NCBI GenBank assembly: GCA_023135545.1
Contig: JAGLSY010000227.1
Location: forward strand, 1 to 5,117
Reading direction: 5' to 3'
DNA: 5,117 bases
Source of the DNA: Thermoplasmata archaeon
Lineage (GTDB): Archaea > Thermoplasmatota > Thermoplasmata > SG8-5 > JAGLSY01
Numbering within the stretch: position 1 is the stretch's first letter; each line of letters starts with the position of its first letter. Position numbers and translations under genes: made by a program. The notes beneath the pieces are model-generated. The model saw only the letters and a list, made by a program, of their open reading frames with translations. It made no database searches and was not told the DNA's origin. Shown piece by piece: positions 1 through 4,959 of the stretch.

Positions 1-540
1 TTCATGGTCTCCAAGGGTATGAGGGTGCTCGGCATCGATATTTCCATGGGCCAGCTTGAATTGGCCAGAACCCGGACAATGAGAGAATTTCCAGACCTGT
101 GTGGGAATTATGATTTTGCGACCGGGGATGTGGAGCAGCTGCCGGTCAGGGAAAAATCCATGGATGTCGTGCTGTATATTGCGACTTTACACCATCTCAC
201 AAACCCAGAAGCCAGGCTGGCCTCAATGAGGGAGATCCACCGCTGCCTAAAGCCGGGGGGGTTGTGCCTCGTGAGTGCTTGGGCAAGGGAGCAGGAAAAA
301 TTCGCGGAGGAGCTGGCTCGCGGTGAATCGGAAATCGAGGATGGATGGGAGGAAGGTGACATGCTGCTGCCCTGGCATTTGAAGGATGGGGATACTGTTG
401 TTGGAGAGATCTATCTCAGATACTATCATCTTTTCTCGGGGGAGGAGTTCGATGAACTTATGAAATCCACGGGATTCGAGGTACTGGACAGGTATGTTGC
501 CTCTAACAACCACTATGCGATTTTGCAAAAACATGTTTGA
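1..540 (+). CDS. Trm9-like SAM-dependent methyltransferase, 3' part
   Basis: This is a class I SAM-dependent methyltransferase, cut by the left edge: the frame is open to base 1 and the glycine-rich SAM-binding motif I that should precede the first visible strand is missing. The ATG at base 4 is therefore probably internal. Visible parts are the second strand with its acidic ribose-binding residue (VLGIDIS, Asp codon 37-39), GDVEQLP with Asp at 127-129 (adenine-side motif), the motif IV region ending in LHHL (to about 198), and the KPGG turn (250-261). The C-terminal part has LLPW followed by RYYHLFSGEEFDEL (from about 418). That RYYHLF block, next to a PW motif, is typical of the Trm9/ALKBH8 methyltransferase family, which in eukaryotes methylates wobble-uridine carboxymethyl groups in tRNA with Trm112 as partner. 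The tRNA substrate is inferred from family only. A promoter separates it from hppA, so it is probably a separate transcription unit. Confidence 0.8.
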   Translation, partial: FMVSKGMRVLGIDISMGQLELARTRTMREFPDLCGNYDFATGDVEQLPVREKSMDVVLYIATLHHLTNPEARLASMREIHRCLKPGGLCLVSAWAREQEKFAEELARGESEIEDGWEEGDMLLPWHLKDGDTVVGEIYLRYYHLFSGEEFDELMKSTGFEVLDRYVASNNHYAILQKHV

Positions 541-558
541 TTAGATTAATAGGAATCA

Positions 559-593
559 ATTACATAATAAATTGTACAGATTTCACATGTAAT
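559..593. repeat. Short inverted repeat upstream of the hppA promoter
   Basis: ATTACAT (559-565) and ATGTAAT (587-593) form a perfect 7-base inverted repeat with a 21-base spacer, centre to centre 28 bases. It ends 13 bases before the TATA box. The position would suit an activator or repressor site, but in DNA this AT-rich a match of this length is close to chance, so it is only a candidate. Confidence 0.2.
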
Positions 594-606
594 CACCAAT
601 TATTAT

Positions 607-616
607 TATATATAAG
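607..616 (+). promoter_or_regulatory. Archaeal TATA box of the hppA transcription unit
   Basis: TATATATAAG lies in a locally AT-rich stretch between the methyltransferase stop and hppA. An archaeal TATA box places the transcription start roughly 22-27 bases downstream, around 632-640, which would give a leader of about 30-40 bases before the ATG at 671. No convincing purine-rich BRE is visible just upstream. This is the only clear promoter-like TATA box I see between genes in the window, so it may serve hppA and the genes after it. Confidence 0.65.
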
Positions 617-670
617 AAGGACTATCGGGCAAAAAACCTAACAAAAAATGAAAACGGGATGGTGTAAGAA

Positions 671-3127
671 ATGTTACTTGAAGGAGCCAGTGACTTTGAA
701 GTTATTGCATTGTGGATAACCTTTTTTGTCGCTATATCGGGACTGATCTACGCATATCTCCTGAAAAGGTGGGTGTCTGCCCAGGATGATGGAACCCCTA
801 GAATGCAGGAGATATCTAAATGGATCCAGGACGGCGCAGAGGCTTATCTCAGAAAGCAGTTGAAAACAGTGGCAGTGGTCATAGTGGTACTTGCCGCTGC
901 ATTATTCCTCACCGCCTACGCAGGCAGGCCACTCAATTTTACCGGCACAGATGATGAGTGGATGCTCATTTCAATAGGCCGTATGCTGGCCTTCCTTATG
1001 GGCGCCGGATTTTCAGCGGCCGTAGGCTACTTCGGCATGAGGATGGCCGTGAGGGCAAACGTCAAGGTCGCCCAGGCATCCAGAAGCAGCTTGAAGAAGG
1101 CTGTCACTATCGGCTACAGGACCGGTACCATCGTCGGTATGCTGACAGATGGTCTGGGTCTTCTCGGCGGTGTTGTTATTTTCATGCTTTATGACGTTCA
1201 TGCTCCAGAGGTTCTGCTGGGTTTCGGATTCGGAGGAACACTCATCGCCCTTTTCATGAGGGTCGGCGGTGGAATCTTCACAAAAGCCGCGGATGTCGGA
1301 GCTGACCTGGTCGGCAAGATGGAAAAGGGCATTCCGGAGGACGACCCCAGGAACGCCGCTGTTATAGCTGACAATGTCGGTGACAACGTCGGCGACTGCG
1401 CCGGAATGGCCGCAGATATTTTCGAATCATATGAAGTTACAATGGTATCGGCAATGATACTTGGCCTGGCTGCCTTCGCCGGCAACAGGGAATGGCAGTA
1501 TATCGCCGTCGTTTTCCCGCTTCTCGTAAGGGCAATTGGCGTGGTCGCTTCCATCATCGGAACCTATGCCGTCCGCTCCAAATCGGAGAATGAGAACATA
1601 ATGAAATCAATCCACAGAGGATATGGGCTTTCCGCTGCCATCTCGATAGGTGGCTTCGTTGCGCTGGCTCTATTCTGGGTCCAAGGCGCCTTGGATACCC
1701 ACCCCATAGCAAATCTTGGAATGAAGTTTGCCGCTGCAACCGGTGCTGGTATCATCATGGCGCTGCTGCTCAACTACGTGACAGAATATTTCACATCAAC
1801 CGAGCGCAGGCCAGTCAGGGAAATAGCCAAGGCGACAAAGACCGGCTCGGCCACAACTATCTTGAGCGGCCTGGGTTGGGGAATGGAGAGCAGCGTATGG
1901 GCGCTCTTCGTGATCGTCGGCGCAATGGTCGCATCGGCCATGATATTCCCGACAGACCAGCCCTTCCTCGTAGCATACGGAGTATCTCTTTGTGGTATAG
2001 GTATGCTAACATTAACTGGTAATACCATTTCCATGGACACTTTCGGACCCATAGCCGACAATGCAAACGGAATCGGCGAGATGGCAGGTTTGGAACCAGA
2101 AGCCAGAAAGAGAATGGATGACATGGACGCCGTTGGAAACACCACAAAGGCCATCACAAAAGGAATTGCCATCGGTTCGGCGGTTATCGCTGCTGTGAGT
2201 CTTTTCATGGACTTCATTGTGAGAGCGGCTCATGCAGGCAGCCCATACCTGACGGTAGATGGTTCTACCATAACCGGAAATGTCATAATCAGTACGCCAA
2301 TATACTTCTCCGCACTGCTCATAGGTGGTGCGATTCCATTCCTGTTCAGTGCCATGTGCATCAGAGCTGTCGAGAGGGCTGCCAGCCTCATAGTCATAGA
2401 AGTTAGGAGGCAGTTCGCCACAATCAAAGGCCTCTGGGAAGGCACCGCAAAGCCGGATTACGAGAAACCTGTAGAGATAGCCACGGCAGCAGCCCAGAAG
2501 GAGCTGGTCGGACTTGGTTTACTTGGTGTTCTGACACCGATCATCATCGGCCTTATATTCAATGAAGTGGCGTTAGGAGCATTCCTGGCAGGCGCGATTC
2601 TGTCGGCACAACTGATGGCAGTGTTCATGTCCAATGCAGGAGGAGCCTGGGACAATGCCAAGAAGTATATTGAGGACGGGCATCACGGCGGAAAGGGTTC
2701 AAAGGCCCATATGGCCAGTATCGTCGGTGACACTGTCGGCGACCCGCTGAAGGATACAGCAGGCCCGGCACTCAATCCAATGGTAAAGGTTATCAACCTG
2801 GTGGCCGTTCTTATAGTTCCTGTGATTGTCAAATATAACATAGGTGCTATCGACGACACGCCAACCATGATGGCCGTGGTAGCCGGCATCGGCCTGATGA
2901 TATTCGGAGTTGCATGGGCGATTGCCATGAGCAAGAAACCGGCAAAGCAGGGCAAGAAGCAGAAAAAGCAGAAGAAGAATAAGCCAGCACGGAAATTCGA
3001 GCCCGAGCCGGAAGAATATGCGGAATCGCCCCCGATGGATGAACCTCTTGAGCCGTTACCGCCTATTCCCCCGATCGAGCCAGCCCCTGCAGAGGAAATA
3101 CCAATACAACTCGAGGAAAACCAGTAA
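671..3127 (+). CDS. hppA: Membrane-bound proton-pumping pyrophosphatase, K+-independent type
   Basis: It hydrolyses cytoplasmic pyrophosphate and pumps protons out across the membrane. The 818-residue protein is multi-helical. The substrate site shows GGGIFTKAADVGADLVGK (199-216), then EDDPRN and DNVGDNVGDCAGMAADIFESY (to about 254), with GDTVGDPLKDTAGPALNP (686-703) completing the Mg-PPi site. GNTTKAITKG (489-498) has Lys493 and Thr496 where K+-dependent enzymes carry Ala and Gly; by the established family rule this marks the K+-independent subclass, whose known members pump H+ rather than Na+. Glu252 in helix 6 is the likely gate-region acid. I count about 17 hydrophobic helices, the last at about 732-753. 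A 65-residue tail (754-818) follows that is not part of the usual enzyme. The ATG at 671 is preceded by a weak GGTG ribosome site (661-664), and the N-terminal helix starts at about residue 11 as expected. Two TAA stops in a row end the gene. Confidence 0.97.
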   Translation: MLLEGASDFEVIALWITFFVAISGLIYAYLLKRWVSAQDDGTPRMQEISKWIQDGAEAYLRKQLKTVAVVIVVLAAALFLTAYAGRPLNFTGTDDEWMLISIGRMLAFLMGAGFSAAVGYFGMRMAVRANVKVAQASRSSLKKAVTIGYRTGTIVGMLTDGLGLLGGVVIFMLYDVHAPEVLLGFGFGGTLIALFMRVGGGIFTKAADVGADLVGKMEKGIPEDDPRNAAVIADNVGDNVGDCAGMAADIFESYEVTMVSAMILGLAAFAGNREWQYIAVVFPLLVRAIGVVASIIGTYAVRSKSENENIMKSIHRGYGLSAAISIGGFVALALFWVQGALDTHPIANLGMKFAAATGAGIIMALLLNYVTEYFTSTERRPVREIAKATKTGSATTILSGLGWGMESSVWALFVIVGAMVASAMIFPTDQPFLVAYGVSLCGIGMLTLTGNTISMDTFGPIADNANGIGEMAGLEPEARKRMDDMDAVGNTTKAITKGIAIGSAVIAAVSLFMDFIVRAAHAGSPYLTVDGSTITGNVIISTPIYFSALLIGGAIPFLFSAMCIRAVERAASLIVIEVRRQFATIKGLWEGTAKPDYEKPVEIATAAAQKELVGLGLLGVLTPIIIGLIFNEVALGAFLAGAILSAQLMAVFMSNAGGAWDNAKKYIEDGHHGGKGSKAHMASIVGDTVGDPLKDTAGPALNPMVKVINLVAVLIVPVIVKYNIGAIDDTPTMMAVVAGIGLMIFGVAWAIAMSKKPAKQGKKQKKQKKNKPARKFEPEPEEYAESPPMDEPLEPLPPIPPIEPAPAEEIPIQLEENQ

Positions 3128-3134
3128 TAAAATT

Positions 3135-3142
3135 GAGATGAT
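3135..3142 (+). promoter_or_regulatory. Shine-Dalgarno site of rpo7
   Basis: GAGATGAT matches the archaeal anti-SD complement GAGGTGAT at seven of eight positions and ends 3 bases before the ATG at 3146. It supports that start and shows rpo7 is translated independently from the shared hppA message. Confidence 0.6.
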
Positions 3143-3145
3143 ATC

Positions 3146-3709
3146 ATGTATCTGAAAGTAAGAAGAAAAGATGTGGTGAGGATCTCTCCGGAACGCCTTG
3201 GAGAAGATATCAACCAGCTAGCCGAGGAGCTCACCAGGCAGACCTTCGAGGGAAGGATAGTCGGTGACCGAAGCCTTATCGTTCTCACGGCCAACATAGA
3301 GGTCGAGGGCGAGGGAAGAATAGTGCACGGCGACGGGGCGGTCTACCAGGATGTGTCCTACGATGCAATCACCTTCAAGCTGGAGAACCAGGAGGTCATA
3401 GAGGGAACGGTATGCGAGGTGCTCAAGTTCGGCGCCTTCATAAGATTCGGACCACTGGACGGCCTTCTGCACATCAGCCAGGTAATGGACGACCACATCG
3501 ACGTGGATGTGGATAATAGCAGGCTCATCGGCAAGGAAACCAAGAGGGACGTAAAGTCGGATGCAGATGTAAGGGCCAGGATAGTCACGGTCAGCGTCAA
3601 CGAGAGAAGCCCCAGGGAGAGCAAGATAGGCTTGACCATGAGGCAGGTGGGACTTGGCAAGCTGGAGTGGATAGAAGAGGACCTTCAGGAAAGGAGGGAG
3701 GAATCGTGA
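3146..3709 (+). CDS. rpo7: RNA polymerase subunit Rpo7 (E', RpoE1)
   Basis: This is the archaeal counterpart of eukaryotic Rpb7, the larger part of the Rpo4/Rpo7 stalk that binds nascent RNA and aids promoter opening and processivity. The 187-residue length is usual. The N-terminal tip domain (about 1-80) begins MYLKVRRKDVVRISPERLGE and contains the G-rich stretch near GEGRIVHGDGAVYQDVSY. An S1/OB RNA-binding domain follows from about residue 84, with EGTVCEVLKFGAFIRFG (86-102) and the signature DGLLHISQ (105-112), and ends in the SKIGLTMRQ segment. The charged C-terminus (EEDLQERREES) is unremarkable. Only 18 bases separate it from hppA and I see no promoter between them, so co-transcription is likely. 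Its stop overlaps a possible GTG start (GTGA at 3706-3709). Confidence 0.96.
   Translation: MYLKVRRKDVVRISPERLGEDINQLAEELTRQTFEGRIVGDRSLIVLTANIEVEGEGRIVHGDGAVYQDVSYDAITFKLENQEVIEGTVCEVLKFGAFIRFGPLDGLLHISQVMDDHIDVDVDNSRLIGKETKRDVKSDADVRARIVTVSVNERSPRESKIGLTMRQVGLGKLEWIEEDLQERREES
3692..3697 (+). promoter_or_regulatory. Strong Shine-Dalgarno sequence at the rpo7 3' end
   Basis: AGGAGG lies inside the last rpo7 codons and 8 bases before the GTG at 3706. It is the spacing and sequence of an efficient ribosome site, although it is also simply the Arg-Arg codons of the rpo7 C-terminus. It points either to a micro-ORF at 3706 or to nothing. Confidence 0.35.
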
Positions 3710-3774
3710 ACGTAGTTCAATTCTTTGCGATAATAGTTCACGAGAAACCTTCCATGAGATGGGAGGTTGAATAA
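3706..3774 (+). CDS. Possible 22-codon micro-ORF between rpo7 and spt4
   Basis: A GTG at 3706 overlaps the rpo7 stop by four bases (GTGA), sits 8 bases after AGGAGG, and opens a frame of 22 codons that closes with TAA at 3772-3774, one base before the spt4 ATG. The frame therefore fills the whole gap between the two genes. The peptide starts MNVVQFFAIIVH, a short hydrophobic run, and continues with a charged part containing MRWEVE. I recognise no family. It could be a real coupled micropeptide, a device to carry ribosomes from rpo7 to spt4, or chance. The overlap, spacing and exact fit are what argue for it; the length is too short for codon statistics. Confidence 0.3.
   Translation: MNVVQFFAIIVHEKPSMRWEVE
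3762..3767 (+). promoter_or_regulatory. Shine-Dalgarno site fixing the spt4 start
   Basis: GGAGGT ends 8 bases before the ATG at 3776. An in-frame TTG at 3767 would overlap this site, so the ATG is the real start. Confidence 0.75.
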
Positions 3775-3775
3775 T

Positions 3776-3964
3776 ATGGCACAGACACTCAGAGCCTGCA
3801 AAGAATGCAGCGCCATCACGGAAGAGGATAAATGCGCCATCTGCGGCAACCCCACATCCAGGGAGTGGCAGGGCTACGTTATCATATTGGACCACACCAA
3901 ATCCGAGATTGCCAGAAGAATGGGGATCAGCATCAATGGCAAATTCGCGCTCAGGGTCAGATGA
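3776..3964 (+). CDS. spt4: Transcription elongation factor Spt4 (RpoE'')
   Basis: Spt4 pairs with Spt5 (NusG-like) on the RNA polymerase clamp and promotes processive elongation. The 62-residue protein has the normal archaeal length. Four cysteines, Cys8, Cys11, Cys20 and Cys23 (CKEC and CAIC), form the zinc site. The C-terminal part contains W31, the strand YVIILD (34-39) and the family ending SEIARRMGISINGKFALRVR (43-62). The position straight after rpo7 is the usual archaeal order. The start is set by GGAGGT 8 bases upstream. Its TGA stop overlaps an ATG (ATGA, 3961-3964), the arrangement expected for a coupled next gene, but that ATG frame stops after six codons at 3979. Confidence 0.96.
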   Translation: MAQTLRACKECSAITEEDKCAICGNPTSREWQGYVIILDHTKSEIARRMGISINGKFALRVR

Positions 3965-4036
3965 GGGCTCCCCAAGGCTAAAGCCTGGAGCATCCCTTGC
4001 TGTTTTATGGAATAACAGCGAGGGGATTGAGCCCTT
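3963..4036 (+). promoter_or_regulatory. Structured RNA element (three-way junction or tandem hairpins)
   Basis: Two alternative folds can be read by eye. Fold A is a three-way junction: closing stem 3963-3970 with 4029-4036 (8 pairs, core GGGCTC/GAGCCC, one outer G-U); a small hairpin AGGC-TAAA-GCCT (3975-3986); and a long hairpin 3992-4027 built from ATCCC/GGGAT plus TTGCTGTT/AACAGCGA (13 pairs, one G-U, bulged G4022, 9-base loop). Fold B keeps the long hairpin but replaces the closing stem with GCTCC/GGAGC (3967-3971 with 3987-3991), stacked on the small hairpin across a CCA bulge. The folds are mutually exclusive because both use 3967-3970. There is no T-tract afterwards, so it is not an obvious terminator. 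It begins at the spt4 stop and lies upstream of the DUF359 gene. It could be a cis-acting leader or a processed small RNA. I match it to no known family. Confidence 0.4.
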
Positions 4037-4083
4037 ACATAATTCTCACCAGTACCAACAGTTTGATGACAGTCGCCTTTCAT

Positions 4084-4105
4084 CCGCAAACCTGAAGGGT
4101 TGCGG
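4084..4105 (+). promoter_or_regulatory. Hairpin upstream of the DUF359 coding region
   Basis: CCGCAA (4084-4089) pairs with TTGCGG (4100-4105), A4090 bulges, and CC (4091-4092) pairs with GG (4098-4099) around the loop TGAAG: eight pairs in 22 bases. Its loop and 3' arm contain GAAGGG, the only purine-rich ribosome-site-like sequence just upstream of the conserved DUF359 N-terminus, so folding would hide it. Whether it regulates translation is inference. Confidence 0.35.
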
Positions 4106-4154
4106 CATTCAGGCGTGGTGCAAATTCAGTAAGCGCTGGGTACTTCCAGAAGAT

Positions 4155-4631
4155 ATGCGGGACGAGCTCGCCGAAGTGGTGGGCGAGATAATCCCGGACG
4201 AACTTATTTTAGAGAAGCTGGCCGGTTCCGGAGTTATCATCACAATCGGCGATATAGTTACATTGTCTTTGCTGGAAAAGGGCATAAGACCAGATCTTTC
4301 CATTGTAGACTACCAGACCAAGAGAATACCAGATAATGAGTTGAAAGAAAGGCTGGCCGCCTTCCCGGAGAAGGAAATGACGGTCAAATGCCCGTCCGGT
4401 GAGATAAGCCAGGAATTATGGAACGCCATCGAGTCCTGGTTTGAGCGGCCAACGCCCCTCAGGATCGTGGTCGACGGTGAGGAAGACCTTGCCTCTCTGG
4501 TGTGTGTCACCCTTGCCCCGGATGGCACAACAGTAATATATGGCATCCCTTTTAAGGGGCTCATGCTTCTCCACGTGGACACTCCCATTCGGGAGCGTGC
4601 CAGGGAGATATTGAGAAAGATGGAGACTTGA
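4155..4631 (+). CDS. DUF359 family, GTP-dependent dephospho-CoA kinase
   Basis: DUF359 proteins are the archaeal dephospho-CoA kinases: they use GTP to phosphorylate the 3' hydroxyl of dephospho-CoA, the last step of CoA synthesis, and are unrelated to bacterial CoaE. From the ATG the protein has 158 residues. Family blocks are VIITIGDIVTLSLLEKGIRP (27-46), DLSIVDYQTKR (47-57), CPSGEIS (79-85), RIVVDGEEDLASL (103-115) and APDGTTVIYGIPFKG (121-135). Two blocks differ from what I recall as usual (NPxGTI and YGQPxxG). The start is uncertain: the preceding in-frame residues RWVLPED, before Met1, fit the conserved N-terminal helix, yet no ATG, GTG or TTG lies in frame between 3936 and 4155. ATT 4107 or CTG 4092 would be needed to include them. 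The frame is open back to at least 3909, inside spt4. It is followed 5 bases later by rps24e. Confidence 0.88.
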   Translation: MRDELAEVVGEIIPDELILEKLAGSGVIITIGDIVTLSLLEKGIRPDLSIVDYQTKRIPDNELKERLAAFPEKEMTVKCPSGEISQELWNAIESWFERPTPLRIVVDGEEDLASLVCVTLAPDGTTVIYGIPFKGLMLLHVDTPIRERAREILRKMET

Positions 4632-4636
4632 GCATT

Positions 4637-4957
4637 ATGGAGCTTAAAATCCTTGATAAAAAGCAGAATGAACTGCTGAGCAGAATAGAGGTGGACTTCG
4701 AACTGAGCCATCCGAACGAGCAGACGCCAAAGAGAGAGGTGGTGCGCGACATGATAGCCAAGGAGCTGAAGGCATCCAAGGAAACCGTGATTCTCGATTC
4801 AATGGCAACCGAATTCGGACTAGGCACCACAAAGGGCTACGCCAAGGTCTATACTTCCAAGGAAAAGGCGGTCGAGACCGAGAGGGACCACATTCTCAAG
4901 AGGAACAAGCTCTTTGAGAAAGAGAAGAAGGAAGAGAAGAAAGCCAAGGGGGAATAA
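4637..4957 (+). CDS. rps24e: Small ribosomal subunit protein S24e (eS24)
   Basis: This is a small-subunit ribosomal protein shared by archaea and eukaryotes. The 106 residues begin MELKILDKKQNELLSRIEVD, matching the family N-terminus, followed by HPNEQTPKREVVRDM, the strand ending near TVILDSM, FGLGTTKGYAKVY, and then a lysine/glutamate-rich C-terminal helix (HILKRN onward to KAKGE). A TTG at 4628 overlapping the DUF359 stop is in frame but would add three residues not seen in the family and lies only 2 bases from GGAG (4622-4625). The ATG at 4637 is preferred, with GGAG 11 bases upstream. The 5-base gap from the kinase and 2-base gap to rps27ae indicate one operon. Confidence 0.95.
   Translation: MELKILDKKQNELLSRIEVDFELSHPNEQTPKREVVRDMIAKELKASKETVILDSMATEFGLGTTKGYAKVYTSKEKAVETERDHILKRNKLFEKEKKEEKKAKGE
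4948..4953 (+). promoter_or_regulatory. Shine-Dalgarno site supporting the TTG start of rps27ae
   Basis: GGGGGA lies in the last rps24e codons and ends 6 bases before TTG 4960. No ATG or GTG start is available near the conserved N-terminus, so this site decides the TTG start. Confidence 0.55.
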
Positions 4958-4959
4958 GA

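Noticed and set aside
648..719. 23-codon upstream frame starting at ATG 648 and overlapping the hppA start, with a CxxC
   Set aside because: It has no ribosome site, overlaps hppA out of frame, and is short enough to be chance.
3218..3895. Long minus-strand open frame opposite rpo7 and spt4
   Set aside because: Rpo7 and Spt4 are certain on the plus strand. The reverse frame is a codon-usage shadow with no recognisable domain or ribosome site.
3967..3991. Bulge-helix-bulge intron motif (5-pair helix, 3-base bulge, 4-pair helix)
   Set aside because: The second bulge on the opposite strand is missing and the helix closes on a 4-base loop, leaving no room for an intron. No partner for a longer intron near 4120-4140 was found.
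3963..4039. tRNA or H/ACA guide RNA: 74-base element with an 8-pair closing stem followed directly by ACA
   Set aside because: There is no T-arm with a TTCRA-type loop and no anticodon arm of normal size, so it is not a tRNA. For H/ACA, the expected unpaired guide pocket is itself base-paired (ATCCC/GGGAT), the 5' side carries an extra hairpin, and no K-turn is visible.
4025..4070. Second promoter with TATA-like TTACATAATT at 4035-4044
   Set aside because: The match to an archaeal TATA box is weak and part of it lies in the closing stem of the structured element; nothing else supports it.
4064..4095. C/D box small RNA: TGATGA (4064-4069) and CTGA (4092-4095) with CAAC/GTTG flanks
   Set aside because: Only 22 bases separate the boxes, no internal D' and C' boxes are present, and the CTGA falls inside the 4084-4105 hairpin. 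Short motifs like these occur by chance.
3909..4154. Reading the open frame upstream of 4155 as a true N-terminal extension of the kinase
   Set aside because: Its only ATGs lie inside spt4 in another frame, the translation of 3966-4130 resembles no protein domain, and the stretch folds strongly as RNA. It remains possible only for the last few residues before 4155.
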